64,000 nucleotides of DNA, from contig NZ_QJKB01000002.1 of assembly GCF_003201815.1 (NCBI RefSeq), positions 1 through 64,000 of the forward strand. Direction: 5' to 3'. This DNA is from Undibacterium pigrum. Lineage in GTDB: Bacteria; Pseudomonadota; Gammaproteobacteria; Burkholderiales; Burkholderiaceae_D. The position numbers and the translations under genes are program-made. Shown here one piece after another: positions 34,943 through 43,702 of the stretch (position 1 is its first letter; each line of letters begins with the position of its first letter). Below the pieces are notes generated by a model. That model was not told the DNA's origin. It saw nothing but the letters and a program-made list of their open reading frames with translations, and ran no database searches.

Positions 34943-37335
34943 AGGCACATCCCTGGCAATCGATGATAGAAGGTTTGCTGGAAGCCATTATCCTGGTCGA
35001 CCCCATACAATTGCGCATAGTCGCCGCCAACCAGGCCATGCACCATTTGCTGCAGCTTGCCTCAGGCAGCTTACTGGGCAGGGGCATCATAGACCTGGCA
35101 GCAGCACCGGAAGATGTGTTTTTCTGGGAAGATGTTGCCGCCGGTCTGTCCGAGAATATCCATTCTGAAACCATGCTCAAGCGTGCTGATGGCAGCATAG
35201 TCCAGGTGGAAAGACGCGTCACCCTGGTGAGGGTGGGGCTGGATAGCTCGGTCTATCTGGTGGCCATCAATGACCATTCCAGCCAGCGCCAGGTGGAAAA
35301 TGAGCTGGAAAAACTGATCGCTGAACTGCGCGCCACGCTGGAATCCACGGCAGACGGCATACTCGTTACCGACCTTGATGGCGCCATACGCAGCTATAAC
35401 CACTTGTTTGCTGAATTGTGGGGCCTGCCAGATGATTTACTGACCCAGCGCGACGACGTCGCCATTTATGCCTGGATGGATAAATGCATGCTCGATGCCC
35501 ATCAATATGAAGAACGCCTGGGCACCATCAGCCGCTCGCCCCTGATGGAAGCTACCGATGTACTGATCCTGCGCTCAGGCAAGATACTGGAAAGAGTCAC
35601 CCTGCCGCAATATGCACGCGGCCGCCCGATAGGACGTGTGTATTCTTACCGCGATATCACCCAGCGCCTGGCTGATGAGGCACGTTTGCGCCTGGCGGCC
35701 AAAGTGTTTGAATCGAGTACTGATGCGATTTTCATTACAGATGCCGAACAAAAAATCGTCACCACCAATCCCAGTTTCGAGCGGCTCAGCAGTTACACCG
35801 AAAAAGAAATGCTGGGCAAGACGCCAAGGGAGTTTTTTTCTGAAGAAGGCAATGCAGTCCAAGTTGAAAACCTGCTCAAGGAACTCGACAATCTCGGCTT
35901 TTGGGAAGGAGAACTCTGGAACAGGCGCAAGAATGGCCATGCCTATCTGTGCATGATCTCGCTGGTCAAGGTCCAGGATGAGTTTGGGGCGGCCCTGAAC
36001 TACATAGGCTTTTTCAAGGACAGGACAGAAACCCATACTGCCAAGCAAAGGATAGAAGAACTGGCTTTCCTGGATGTGCTGACTGGTTTGCCCAACCGGC
36101 TGTTGCTGGAAGAGCGCATACGGCAAGCCATTACCCTCTCCAGCCGGAATAACTCCAGCTTTGCCCTGCTCTTCCTCGACCTTGACCATTTCAAGCAAAT
36201 CAATGATTCCCTCGGCCACCCCTTTGGTGACCGCGTCTTGCAGCAAGTGACGGAGAGATTGAAAAAATGCATACGCCAGGTGGATACTGCGGCGCGTCTG
36301 GGTGGTGACGAATTTGTCTTGCTGCTGCATGAAGCGAATGCCGAGGGAGCAGAAATTTGCGCCCGGCGGGTGCTGGAAGAATTATCTGCGCCGTTTGCAC
36401 TCGATGGCATGCATTTCACCGTCACCGCCAGCATAGGCATCGCCCTGTATCCTGATGATGGCAATAGCATGGCAGACCTGATCAAAAATGCCGACAGCGC
36501 CATGTACCATGTCAAGGAAAGAGGTCGTTCCGACTTCCGCTTTTACCAGCGCCAGATGAATATAGGCTTGCTGTCACGCATGAAACTTGATCATGCCATG
36601 CGCCAGGCCCTGGAACACCAGTTGTTCCGCCTGCATTACCAGCCGCAGGTGGAACTGGCGACTGGCAGACTGCTGGGGGTGGAAGCCTTGCTGCGCTGGA
36701 CGGACAAGGATCTGGGTGAGGTCAGCCCGGTGCAGTTCATCCCCGTGGCTGAAGAATCCGGTGTCATTGTCCCCATAGGTAACTGGGTCATGCAAACTGC
36801 CATACGTCAGGCAGCCAAATGGAACCGCGATGGCAATTCCTTGCGGGTAGCCATCAATGTCTCTGCACTGCAATTTCAGCAAGCCAATTTTGTCGACAGC
36901 ATAGCCGCGGCCTTGCATGAAAATGATTTACAGCCGCATTGCATAGAACTGGAACTCACCGAATCCATCCTCATCAAGGATGTTGAAGATGCATTGAAAA
37001 AACTGGAATCCCTGGCAGCACTGGGTGTCAAGCTGGCGATTGATGATTTTGGTACGGGTTATTCCAGCCTTAGCTACCTGAAACGCTTCCCCATCTACAA
37101 GCTCAAGATAGACCGCTCTTTCATCGGCGATTTACCCGGTGATGAAAGTGATGTTGCCATCGTCACAGCCATCATCCATCTGGCCCACGCCCTGAAATTG
37201 CGCGTCATTGCCGAGGGAGTGGAAACCGAAAGACAGCGCGAATTTCTCCAGCAGCAGCAATGCGATGAAATGCAGGGTTACCTGTTTTCGCAAGCCATGT
37301 CGCCAGAAGAACTTGAGCAGCGCTATTTGCGCTGA
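34939..37335 (+). CDS. PAS-GGDEF-EAL protein (c-di-GMP cyclase/phosphodiesterase)
   Basis: A 798-residue soluble signalling protein with three PAS-like modules (about residues 8-115, 125-245 and 250-370), a GGDEF domain with intact RLGGDEF (453-459), and an EAL domain with intact VEALLRW (EAL 582-584) and DDFGTGYSSLSYLKRFP. Both active sites look complete, so it may make or degrade c-di-GMP depending on the PAS signal. No membrane segment is present. It is coupled by a 4-base overlap to the HD-GYP gene, giving one synthase/hydrolase and one hydrolase in the same transcript. No terminator for this strand is apparent. Confidence 0.95.
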   Translation: MKAHPWQSMIEGLLEAIILVDPIQLRIVAANQAMHHLLQLASGSLLGRGIIDLAAAPEDVFFWEDVAAGLSENIHSETMLKRADGSIVQVERRVTLVRVGLDSSVYLVAINDHSSQRQVENELEKLIAELRATLESTADGILVTDLDGAIRSYNHLFAELWGLPDDLLTQRDDVAIYAWMDKCMLDAHQYEERLGTISRSPLMEATDVLILRSGKILERVTLPQYARGRPIGRVYSYRDITQRLADEARLRLAAKVFESSTDAIFITDAEQKIVTTNPSFERLSSYTEKEMLGKTPREFFSEEGNAVQVENLLKELDNLGFWEGELWNRRKNGHAYLCMISLVKVQDEFGAALNYIGFFKDRTETHTAKQRIEELAFLDVLTGLPNRLLLEERIRQAITLSSRNNSSFALLFLDLDHFKQINDSLGHPFGDRVLQQVTERLKKCIRQVDTAARLGGDEFVLLLHEANAEGAEICARRVLEELSAPFALDGMHFTVTASIGIALYPDDGNSMADLIKNADSAMYHVKERGRSDFRFYQRQMNIGLLSRMKLDHAMRQALEHQLFRLHYQPQVELATGRLLGVEALLRWTDKDLGEVSPVQFIPVAEESGVIVPIGNWVMQTAIRQAAKWNRDGNSLRVAINVSALQFQQANFVDSIAAALHENDLQPHCIELELTESILIKDVEDALKKLESLAALGVKLAIDDFGTGYSSLSYLKRFPIYKLKIDRSFIGDLPGDESDVAIVTAIIHLAHALKLRVIAEGVETERQREFLQQQQCDEMQGYLFSQAMSPEELEQRYLR

Positions 37336-37366
37336 ATAAAAAAACGCCGCATTAAGAAATGCGGCG
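37336..37366 (-). terminator. Rho-independent terminator of the SEL1 gene
   Basis: CGCCGCATT (37345-37353) and AATGCGGCG (37358-37366) form a perfect 9-bp stem. On the minus strand it is followed by seven T; on the plus strand by a G-run, so it serves the leftward SEL1-repeat gene that ends at 37416. Confidence 0.85.
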
Positions 37367-37415
37367 CGGGGGCATGCTCTTCAACGAGCCGCCAATGTAG
37401 TCGTCTGTAGCTACC

Positions 37416-38177
37416 TCAGAAATGCGTTCTCCAATAACGGGAGTCATCACGGATTTCAGCAATTTGTTCTGTGGTCAGCTCATTACTGACCAATTCACGG
37501 CTATCCATGGCCTTGCTACCAACTTTCACGCTGGCTTTCAATAAATAACGGTAACCGGTCAGCATGTCACGATCTACCCCGTCACCATGCAGATAGCGCA
37601 AACCCATTTGAAACTGGGCGGTAGACAAGCCCTGATCAGCAGCCAGCATTTCCCAGTGAGCAGCCTGGTCTGTGTTTTTTTCTATCCCTGCACCATCCTG
37701 ATACGCCAGGGCCAGATGATGCTGGGCGCTGGCATTGCCTTGTTGCGCAGCTTGCTGATACCAGAATACCGCTTCTTCAGGATTGGGTTCCACACCCTTG
37801 CCAGTGGCATACATATAACCAAGTGCCAGCTGGGCCGAAGTCAGCCCCTGCAAGGCAGCGCGGCGAAACAGTTTGAAGGCCAGGCTTTCATCCGCATCCA
37901 CGCCTTCACCTGTCAGGTACAAGACGCCCAGATTGGCTTGTGCACCTGCATGGCCCTGGTCAGCTGCCTGCTCCAGCCAGTAAGCGGCTTCTTGTACATT
38001 TTGCAGGTCTGCATCCGGTTCCAGATATAGCAAACCCAGCATATTTTGCGCCTGAGTGTCGCCTAGCAGCGCCCAGCGCCTGACTTGCATTTCATCGTCA
38101 AGATCATCATCACCCAGAGCCGAAGCGCAGGTCAGCATGATCATGAGCACCATCATCAGATGTCGCCATTTTTTCAT
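37416..38177 (-). CDS. Exported SEL1-like repeat protein
   Basis: A 253-residue protein starting MKKWRHLMMVLMIMLTCASALG, a signal peptide probably cleaved near ALG. Five SEL1/TPR-like repeats of about 36 residues follow (for example AAYWLEQAADQGHAGAQANLGVLYLTGEGVDADE and AVFWYQQAAQQGNASAQHHLALAYQDGAGIEKN). Such repeats mediate protein-protein contacts. The partner is unknown. AGGA five bases upstream fixes the start at 38177. It is convergent with the c-di-GMP operon and shares its upstream region with the methylglyoxal-synthase-like gene. Confidence 0.88.
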   Translation of the reverse strand: MKKWRHLMMVLMIMLTCASALGDDDLDDEMQVRRWALLGDTQAQNMLGLLYLEPDADLQNVQEAAYWLEQAADQGHAGAQANLGVLYLTGEGVDADESLAFKLFRRAALQGLTSAQLALGYMYATGKGVEPNPEEAVFWYQQAAQQGNASAQHHLALAYQDGAGIEKNTDQAAHWEMLAADQGLSTAQFQMGLRYLHGDGVDRDMLTGYRYLLKASVKVGSKAMDSRELVSNELTTEQIAEIRDDSRYWRTHF

Positions 38178-38332
38178 TTTTATCCTCACCTGTTTTACTG
38201 CGTGTACAGAATGCTACGCCTTCAATACTGCCTGCGTGTGTCTCGACTGTTGGATTAGGTAACAAAATGTAGCCTGCAGGCTGCCTGCGCAGACAGTCTG
38301 GGGGTAAACTAGGGCACATTTCCCCACCCGCC

Positions 38333-39244
38333 ATGAAAGCAGATGCCGTGACCGCCACCAAAAAGCTACGCATAGGACTGATTGCCAACCGTTCACACCA
38401 GGATGCTACCAATTCTGCCCTGGTGCAGCTCTTGCATGGCGCAGGCCCGGCACTCCAGCATCTGCAGGCAGAAATGGTCATCGTCGGGCGCACACTGGAT
38501 GCGATTATTTCACATGGTCTGATAGATAGCTGCCCCACTGTCGAGCGATTTCCCTATGGCCGTGAAGGCGGCCTGATGAAACTGGTATCGCGAGTGGTCG
38601 ACAAAGACCCTGCCCGCGCGGTCGATGCAGTCATTTATCTCATTGATCCGGTTGACCCTTCTTCGGTTTTTCCGGAAGCCCAGGCACTCAAGCGCCAGTG
38701 CGTAATCCACCGCAAACCCTTCCTGGCGACCCTGGCCAGCGCGAGGGAATGGCTGGAACTGGAAGCCACGGCCACAGGTGCAGCCATAGACAGCAAGCTG
38801 AACCCCGCTTTTGAATTAAGCCAGGAAGGCATAGCCCTGATCGCCCATGATGCAATGAAGGAAAGCATACTAGTCATGGCAGAAAAGCATTTTGATCTGC
38901 TGGACAGCTTTGGCTACCGTTATGCGACAGGCACCACAGGTGGCTTGCTGAACCAGCTGGCGCAAAAAATCAAGGGCGCAGAGGCAGGTAAAAACTGGGT
39001 AACACCTTATTTGTCCGGCCCCTTGGGTGGTGATGCGCAACTGGCAGAGCTGGTGCTGGACAGGCAGATACGCCGTATTCTCTTCCTGGAGGACCCGCAT
39101 GTCGCCCGCCAGCATGAAGCCGACATACAATTACTGGAGCGCGCAGCCCGCACCGTCTGTGATTATGCACAGGTCATCAGTGAAGTCAGTGGCGCAGACC
39201 GCTGGCTGACATTGCTGACGCAAAGGATAGCGGCCCAGACCTGA
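38333..39244 (+). CDS. mgsA: Double-length methylglyoxal synthase-like protein
   Basis: Methylglyoxal synthase turns dihydroxyacetone phosphate into methylglyoxal and phosphate. Normal enzymes have about 150 residues; this one has 303. The C-terminal half (165-300) has the catalytic set: IAHDAMK (His-172, Asp-173), YATGTTGGLL (phosphate-binding), GPLGGD (Asp-234) and His-261/Asp-264 in RQHEAD, in the same order as E. coli H19/D20, D71 and H98/D101. The N-terminal half (10-140) looks like a second copy of the fold: LRIGLIANRSHQ, FPYGREGGL, IYLIDPVDPSSVFPEAQALKRQC, but without these catalytic residues. I infer a duplication with one degenerate, perhaps regulatory, domain. The start lacks a clear ribosome site. 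Confidence 0.8.
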   Translation: MKADAVTATKKLRIGLIANRSHQDATNSALVQLLHGAGPALQHLQAEMVIVGRTLDAIISHGLIDSCPTVERFPYGREGGLMKLVSRVVDKDPARAVDAVIYLIDPVDPSSVFPEAQALKRQCVIHRKPFLATLASAREWLELEATATGAAIDSKLNPAFELSQEGIALIAHDAMKESILVMAEKHFDLLDSFGYRYATGTTGGLLNQLAQKIKGAEAGKNWVTPYLSGPLGGDAQLAELVLDRQIRRILFLEDPHVARQHEADIQLLERAARTVCDYAQVISEVSGADRWLTLLTQRIAAQT

Positions 39245-39340
39245 ACCCCGCCCATAGGTATCTCAGTTGTATCTATGGAAATATTGTCTGGCTCTCTGTA
39301 CAATCCTTCCAGCTTAAAAATCAATCAGGAATTCAGTATC

Positions 39341-39826
39341 ATGACACGCAAATATTCAGATATGAACCAGCACGACGCCTTGTACAAGATTGCGCGCGCC
39401 TATCCTGGTGGCCTGGAGGCTTTGTCTGTCCGTATGGGTGTTTCGGTGAATGTCTTGCGTAACAAGCTGGCCCCGGGCATAGAAACGCATTACCCCTCCT
39501 TTGAAGAACTGTCCATCATCATCGAGTTTTGCCAGGATGCCGGCGTCAAGGATGCCCATCTGCCCCTGCATGCCTTATTGAGCCGCCACGGCATGGCGGC
39601 TTTTTCCATCCCTGAGCCGCATGAAATCCGTGAAGATGACTTGTCGCAAACCGTGTGCCGCGTCATGAGCCGGGTAGGTGATGTGGCAGAGGCTGTCTCA
39701 ACTGCCTTGCTGGATGGCGTGATTACCGATGCAGAAGCTGACCTGATAGAGAAAGAATTCCAGAGCGCCCTGACAGTGCTGGGCGAATGGCGCGCCCGCA
39801 TACGGGCGCATCACAGGCAAGGGTAA
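39341..39826 (+). CDS. CII/CP76-like phage regulatory protein
   Basis: A 161-residue protein whose first 90 residues match the phage CII/CP76 regulator family (PF06892): DALYKIARAYPGGLEALSVRMGVSVNVLRNKLAPGIETHYPSFEELSIIIEFCQ. This is a lambda-repressor-like helix-turn-helix. The C-terminal part (105-155) is helical (VGDVAEAVSTALLDGVITDAEADLIEKEFQSALTVLGEWRARI). No other phage gene is nearby, so it is a lone chromosomal regulator. ATG at 39341 is chosen because the family begins just after it; AGGA lies 11 bases upstream. Confidence 0.78.
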   Translation: MTRKYSDMNQHDALYKIARAYPGGLEALSVRMGVSVNVLRNKLAPGIETHYPSFEELSIIIEFCQDAGVKDAHLPLHALLSRHGMAAFSIPEPHEIREDDLSQTVCRVMSRVGDVAEAVSTALLDGVITDAEADLIEKEFQSALTVLGEWRARIRAHHRQG

Positions 39827-39832
39827 TATCTA

Positions 39833-40654
39833 TTAGTGCAGCTTTTTTTCCAGGAAAGCCACTATCCTGGGCCAGCCTATTTTACGGGCCAGATCAAGCG
39901 CTGTTTCCCCCATGGGATTGACCGCATCAAGCTCGGCACCATGCTTGACCAGCAAGGTCACGGGAGCAAGATTGCCCGCCAGCGCGTCTTTTTGCAGCAG
40001 GGTCCAGCCATTTTCATCAACACTGCGGGCGAACGAAGGGTCATCACGCAAGCCCTCGTCCATTTTCTCGACCATGTTTTCACTCATGGGATGTTCCGGC
40101 AAATCTCCGGTATTCACCACGGCTACCGGTTCTTTCTTGCTTAGCAGGCCAGACAGGAAACCCTTTTTTTCCGGCTGCTGGGCAGGCACGATGAGCACTT
40201 CACCGGGCTTGCCAAAATCCAGTCCCCAGGCCTGATCATGGTCGGCACGTTCTGAGTCTGACATGTCCTGACGCATGACGTCTATGCTGAACCCGCCATA
40301 CACCTTGCCAGCTATCGTATACATCCAGTCACCGATATCGGCCAGTGTCACGCTGACCGGATCACCGGCAGCGATGTTGTCACACCACTGGGGTGAATTC
40401 AGCAAGGTACCGGAAATGGTTTGGCCATCAAACTGTATGTCATTCACCCACATATGTTCGACCCCGGGCTCGTCCCCCTCAGAGTCACATGGGAATGCCA
40501 CTTTGACAGCAGCCAGGCCAAGACCAGGAATAATGCGGCGGTATTCCCAGGACAATTCACGCCAGAAGTATTTAAACGTAGACTGGGCCTGTTCTGCCGC
40601 AGCCTGCATGGCCGCGCTTTCGCCTGCAAACATGACTATCTTGCTTTCACTCAT
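39833..40654 (-). CDS. DUF2314 - ankyrin repeat fusion protein
   Basis: A 273-residue cytoplasmic protein. Residues 30-150 match DUF2314 (YFWRELSWEYRRIIPGLGLAAVKVAF, VEHMWVNDIQFDGQTISGTLLNSP, GDPVSVTLADIGDWMYTIAGKVYGGFSIDVMR). The domain is widespread but of unknown function. Residues 205-273 form about two ankyrin repeats (VDENGWTLLQKDALAGNLAPVTLLVKHGAELDAVNPMGETALDLARKIG). The start at 40654 is supported by GGGGG seven bases upstream. It is convergent with the CII-like gene, only six bases apart. Confidence 0.8.
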   Translation of the reverse strand: MSESKIVMFAGESAAMQAAAEQAQSTFKYFWRELSWEYRRIIPGLGLAAVKVAFPCDSEGDEPGVEHMWVNDIQFDGQTISGTLLNSPQWCDNIAAGDPVSVTLADIGDWMYTIAGKVYGGFSIDVMRQDMSDSERADHDQAWGLDFGKPGEVLIVPAQQPEKKGFLSGLLSKKEPVAVVNTGDLPEHPMSENMVEKMDEGLRDDPSFARSVDENGWTLLQKDALAGNLAPVTLLVKHGAELDAVNPMGETALDLARKIGWPRIVAFLEKKLH

Positions 40655-40913
40655 GATCTTGCCCCCTGAAATAATAAAGACTGTAGCGCAAGCAGGCAGA
40701 CAAACAAGCAAGCGCAGGACTTGGTTTCAAATGATACAAGTTCTTACCCTTTGTGCAAGATGAGCTTCACAGAGAGCCAGCTACACATTGGAAATTGGAG
40801 ACTGTCATTGGAGATTGTAACTGGGGAAAGACAGAGATTTGCCCAGCAGCATTTTCTCTGCTGCTTTACAATGTAAGCCTGCCTCCATGCCCAGCCAACA
40901 GGCTGCTACCATC

Positions 40914-41480
40914 ATGTCTACAGAACTTGCTAGCCAGCGACCCAGATCCCTGGCGGATTTGTATATCTCTTTTACTCTGCTGGCATTGCAAGGATTTGGC
41001 GGTGTACTCGCCGTAGTCCAGCGTGAACTGGTAGAAAAAAAACGCTGGTTGACGATGGAAGAGTTTGTCGAAGACTGGGCCGTCGCCCAGATTTTGCCAG
41101 GCCCTAATGTGGTGAATTTGTCGCTGATGATAGGTCACCGTTATTTTGGTTTTGGTGGTGCCATGGCAGCACTGGCGGGCATGTTGTCGGTTCCCCTGCT
41201 GATCGTCCTTATCCTGGCAATCGTGTACGCCCAGTTTGCCCAGCATCCTGAAGTGATTGGTGCCTTGCGCGGCATGAGTGCAGTCACCGCTGGCCTGATC
41301 ATTGCCACTGGCCTCAAGCTGGTGCCTGCCCTGAAAAATAACCCGCTTGGCCGTACCGTCTCCCTGATCTTCAGTGCATTGTGTTTTGTCGGCATTGCCT
41401 ACTTCCGCCTGCCACTGGCTTATGTCTTGTTCAGTCTTGGTGTCATCACTTGCGCCATTGTCTACTGGAGGCTGAAATAA
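40914..41480 (+). CDS. chrA: Chromate transporter, first half (CHR domain)
   Basis: A 188-residue membrane protein with one CHR domain (about six helices). The motifs FTLLALQGFGGVLAVVQRELVEKKRW and FVEDWAVAQILPGPNVVNLSLMIG are the first of the two conserved CHR blocks. In one-gene ChrA proteins two CHR halves are fused (about 400 residues); here they are separate, a known short-chain arrangement. CHR proteins export chromate or sulfate-like anions. An earlier ATG (40887) is possible. Its TAA overlaps the ATG of the second half (TAATG), which supports a heteromeric transporter. Confidence 0.85.
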   Translation: MSTELASQRPRSLADLYISFTLLALQGFGGVLAVVQRELVEKKRWLTMEEFVEDWAVAQILPGPNVVNLSLMIGHRYFGFGGAMAALAGMLSVPLLIVLILAIVYAQFAQHPEVIGALRGMSAVTAGLIIATGLKLVPALKNNPLGRTVSLIFSALCFVGIAYFRLPLAYVLFSLGVITCAIVYWRLK

Positions 41481-42076
41481 TGTCCAACAGCTTACCCAGT
41501 GTGTTACTCGTCAGCATGAACTGGCATGACTGGCTGCAATTATTTTTGCACTACATGATGCTGTCACTGCTGTCGATAGGCGGGGCGATTTCCACCCTGC
41601 CCGACATGCATCGCTACCTGGTGGTACAGCAGAACTGGCTGACCGATGCACAATTCAATGCCTCGGTGGCAATAGCCCAGGCCGCCCCTGGCCCGAATGT
41701 CCTGTTCATTGCCCTGCTGGGCTGGAATGTGGGCATGAATGCCGGTGGCATGTGGACAGGTTTGCTGGGTGTATTCATCACCATGACGGGCATACTCGTG
41801 CCCAGCACCACCCTGACCTATGTCGCCGCCAGCTGGGGCCACGCCAACCGGGAACTGCGCAGCGTGCGGGCATTCAAGCTGGGCATGGCGCCGATAGTGA
41901 TAGGTTTGTTGGTGGCAACTGGCTGGATCATGGCTGCCTCGCATGACCAGGCCAGCAAGGACTGGCCCTTGTGGCTGATGACCGTGGTCTGCACCATTGT
42001 TGTCTGGCGTACCCGCCTGCATTTGCTGTGGTTGCTGGCAGGCGGCGCCTTGCTGGGCTGGTTTGGCCTGATCTGA
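41480..42076 (+). CDS. Chromate transporter, second half (CHR domain)
   Basis: A 198-residue membrane protein with the second CHR-type domain: HYMMLSLLSIGGAISTLPDMHRYLVVQQNWLTDAQFNASVAIAQAAPGPNVLFIALLGWNVG. The paired genes resemble the short-chain ChrA1/ChrA2 systems in which the two halves insert in opposite orientation. Start at 41480 follows from the one-base overlap with the preceding stop. No ChrB regulator is present, so the natural substrate need not be chromate. Confidence 0.85.
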   Translation: MSNSLPSVLLVSMNWHDWLQLFLHYMMLSLLSIGGAISTLPDMHRYLVVQQNWLTDAQFNASVAIAQAAPGPNVLFIALLGWNVGMNAGGMWTGLLGVFITMTGILVPSTTLTYVAASWGHANRELRSVRAFKLGMAPIVIGLLVATGWIMAASHDQASKDWPLWLMTVVCTIVVWRTRLHLLWLLAGGALLGWFGLI

Positions 42077-42420
42077 GTTTGCGGCTTATCGTTCCCTTAC
42101 AGCAACCTATTTCAGGCCGCGACGAAACAAATGTTTGCCCGGGACTGTCCATCCCCCAACAGAGGCAGCGGCATGTAAATTTTCTTTACCTGTTTGTAAG
42201 CAGTTGTGGGCAAACATGGCTGTTTTGCATGCATCCCCCTCGTCAATCACGGCAAATAAGCTTAGTTAACTGAATTTTTCCTGAACCACTTATTGCATTT
42301 TTCAATTTCGATAACATAATCAAGTTAAGCAATAGGTTAACAGACAATCTTTGTTACAGGATCAGGCATAGTTTGAGGTATGCTTGCCACCTTGAAATTC
42401 TGCACCGGTTCATATAGTCC
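42077..42420 (+). promoter_or_regulatory. Intergenic region with a promoter candidate
   Basis: This 344-base region has no gene. TTGCAT (42293-42298) and CATAAT (42315-42320) with a 16-base spacer form a promoter candidate for the TonB-like gene, leaving a leader of about 95 bases. GTTAAC occurs twice (near 42265 and 42337). Nothing else stands out. Confidence 0.4.
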
Positions 42421-43290
42421 ATGAAGTTGAGCATAGAAGCGCCTGAGGATGAAGTTGCCCTGCCGGGCGAAATTCATTTACATATCCGGTTTCGCCCTGC
42501 AAATATGTTCGGCATCCTGCTGGCCTTGCTGGTCCACGCGCTTTTGCTATATTTCTTGCTGAACATGAGTGCAGTAAAGAAAAAACTGGAAAATGCAGGC
42601 ATATCTGCCCCTATCGTCTTGCTCATGGAAAAGGCAGCGCCAGCATCCAAGGCCCCCAAGCAGGCAACTGCGCCCAAGAAAGAAAAAGCACAGTCCAAGC
42701 CTGTGCGCATACCGCCATCCAAAAACGCGATTACCCAGCCCAAGGCGCCACCGCCTTTGCCGACCAATGATTCGCCAGTTCCGCAACCACCGCCACCGGT
42801 GGCAAACAATGTGCCGCCTGAAATGGATATGATGGCCCTGGCCAATGCTGCCCGTGAACGCCGCCGTGCCGCAGAACAGGCAGCAGCCCAGGAAAATGAA
42901 GGCGCCCGTCAGGCGGGTCGTGGCATGACACCGCAAGAAGTGGCAGAAGCCAATGTCAAGCGCAGCATGCAACAGGCTGCCAACCGTAATGGTGGCAGTG
43001 GTGTGTTTGAACTGGGAACAGTAGGCACACGGGTAGCCAGTTTTTCTTTCCGTGGCTGGAATACCCGCATCGTGGCTACTGGCGGCAAACAGTCTTTTGA
43101 AGTTGATGCAGGCCTGGGTGGCGATGTACGCCTGGCAGTAGTTCGTCGCATGATAGAAATCATACGCATGGAATACAAGGGCGACTTCAACTGGGAATCC
43201 AGGCGGCTTGGCCGCGTCGTGGTCAGGTCTGCCCGCATCGAGGATTCAGCAGAGCTGGAAAGCTTTTTGCTGAAAGAGTTTTTCCCCTAA
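42421..43290 (+). CDS. TonB-like membrane-anchored proline-rich protein
   Basis: A 289-residue protein built like TonB: short cytoplasmic N-terminus, one membrane helix (residues 29-49, MFGILLALLVHALLLYFLL), a Lys/Pro/Ala-rich periplasmic linker (70-135, with PPPLPTNDSPVPQPPPPV), a charged Ala/Arg-rich helix (140-175), and a C-terminal globular domain (195-289, FSFRGWNTRIVATGGKQSFEVDAG ... SRRLGRVVVRSARIED). I see no canonical TonB C-terminal motif, and no ExbB/ExbD are adjacent. A role linking inner-membrane energy or wall to the outer membrane is plausible but inferred from architecture only. No ribosome site precedes the ATG. Confidence 0.7.
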   Translation: MKLSIEAPEDEVALPGEIHLHIRFRPANMFGILLALLVHALLLYFLLNMSAVKKKLENAGISAPIVLLMEKAAPASKAPKQATAPKKEKAQSKPVRIPPSKNAITQPKAPPPLPTNDSPVPQPPPPVANNVPPEMDMMALANAARERRRAAEQAAAQENEGARQAGRGMTPQEVAEANVKRSMQQAANRNGGSGVFELGTVGTRVASFSFRGWNTRIVATGGKQSFEVDAGLGGDVRLAVVRRMIEIIRMEYKGDFNWESRRLGRVVVRSARIEDSAELESFLLKEFFP

Positions 43291-43302
43291 CTCTGCTAAT
43301 CC

Positions 43303-43593
43303 TTAACGGGATGGCCCCCAGACCGACATAAGAACATGCCACCAGCGTCGAGCTGGTTCTGGCCTTTGCACCAGCAAATCGCAAGCCTTTAGAGCATGCA
43401 ACTCTACCCAGCCACCATGCTCCGTGTGATAAACACTGTCCGCGTCCAGCACGGTATCTGCCTGCCAGGCCCACCCTTCCAGAAATTGCGGCAAGGCGAT
43501 CAGGCGTAACTTCCCTGTCTTTACATATAAAGTGCTGCCTGCTGTTAACAGACAGTGCATGCTCTGGTCTTGCCTGATGCTGCTGCTATGCAT
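43303..43593 (-). CDS. Small protein, possibly DUF2917
   Basis: A 96-residue Trp-rich protein (YVKTGKLRLIALPQFLEGWAWQADTVLDADSVYHTEHGGWVELHAL). The alternation of beta strands around a turn weakly resembles DUF2917, a small cupin-like family frequent in Burkholderiales beside GntR-type genes. I am not certain of the family. AGGAG seven bases before the ATG supports the gene. It is convergent with the TonB-like gene (12 bases between) and divergent from the MocR-type regulator. Confidence 0.6.
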   Translation of the reverse strand: MHSSSIRQDQSMHCLLTAGSTLYVKTGKLRLIALPQFLEGWAWQADTVLDADSVYHTEHGGWVELHALKACDLLVQRPEPARRWWHVLMSVWGPSR

Positions 43594-43702
43594 GATGATG
43601 CTCCTGAAAAATACCTGCGAAACTGCTGGAAAATGGATGAAAAAGCAGGTTTCAGGATAGGCCTTGCAGAGGAACCTGCACAGACACAGAAAATAGTCAT
43701 CT

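Noticed and set aside
39341..40654. Prophage or integrative element around the CII-like gene
   Set aside because: No integrase, structural, lysis or attachment sequences are present, and the flanking genes look chromosomal.
40914..42076. Split chromate transporter read as one frameshifted gene
   Set aside because: Each half has its own complete CHR domain, and the TAATG junction is a normal coupling arrangement of short-chain ChrA pairs.
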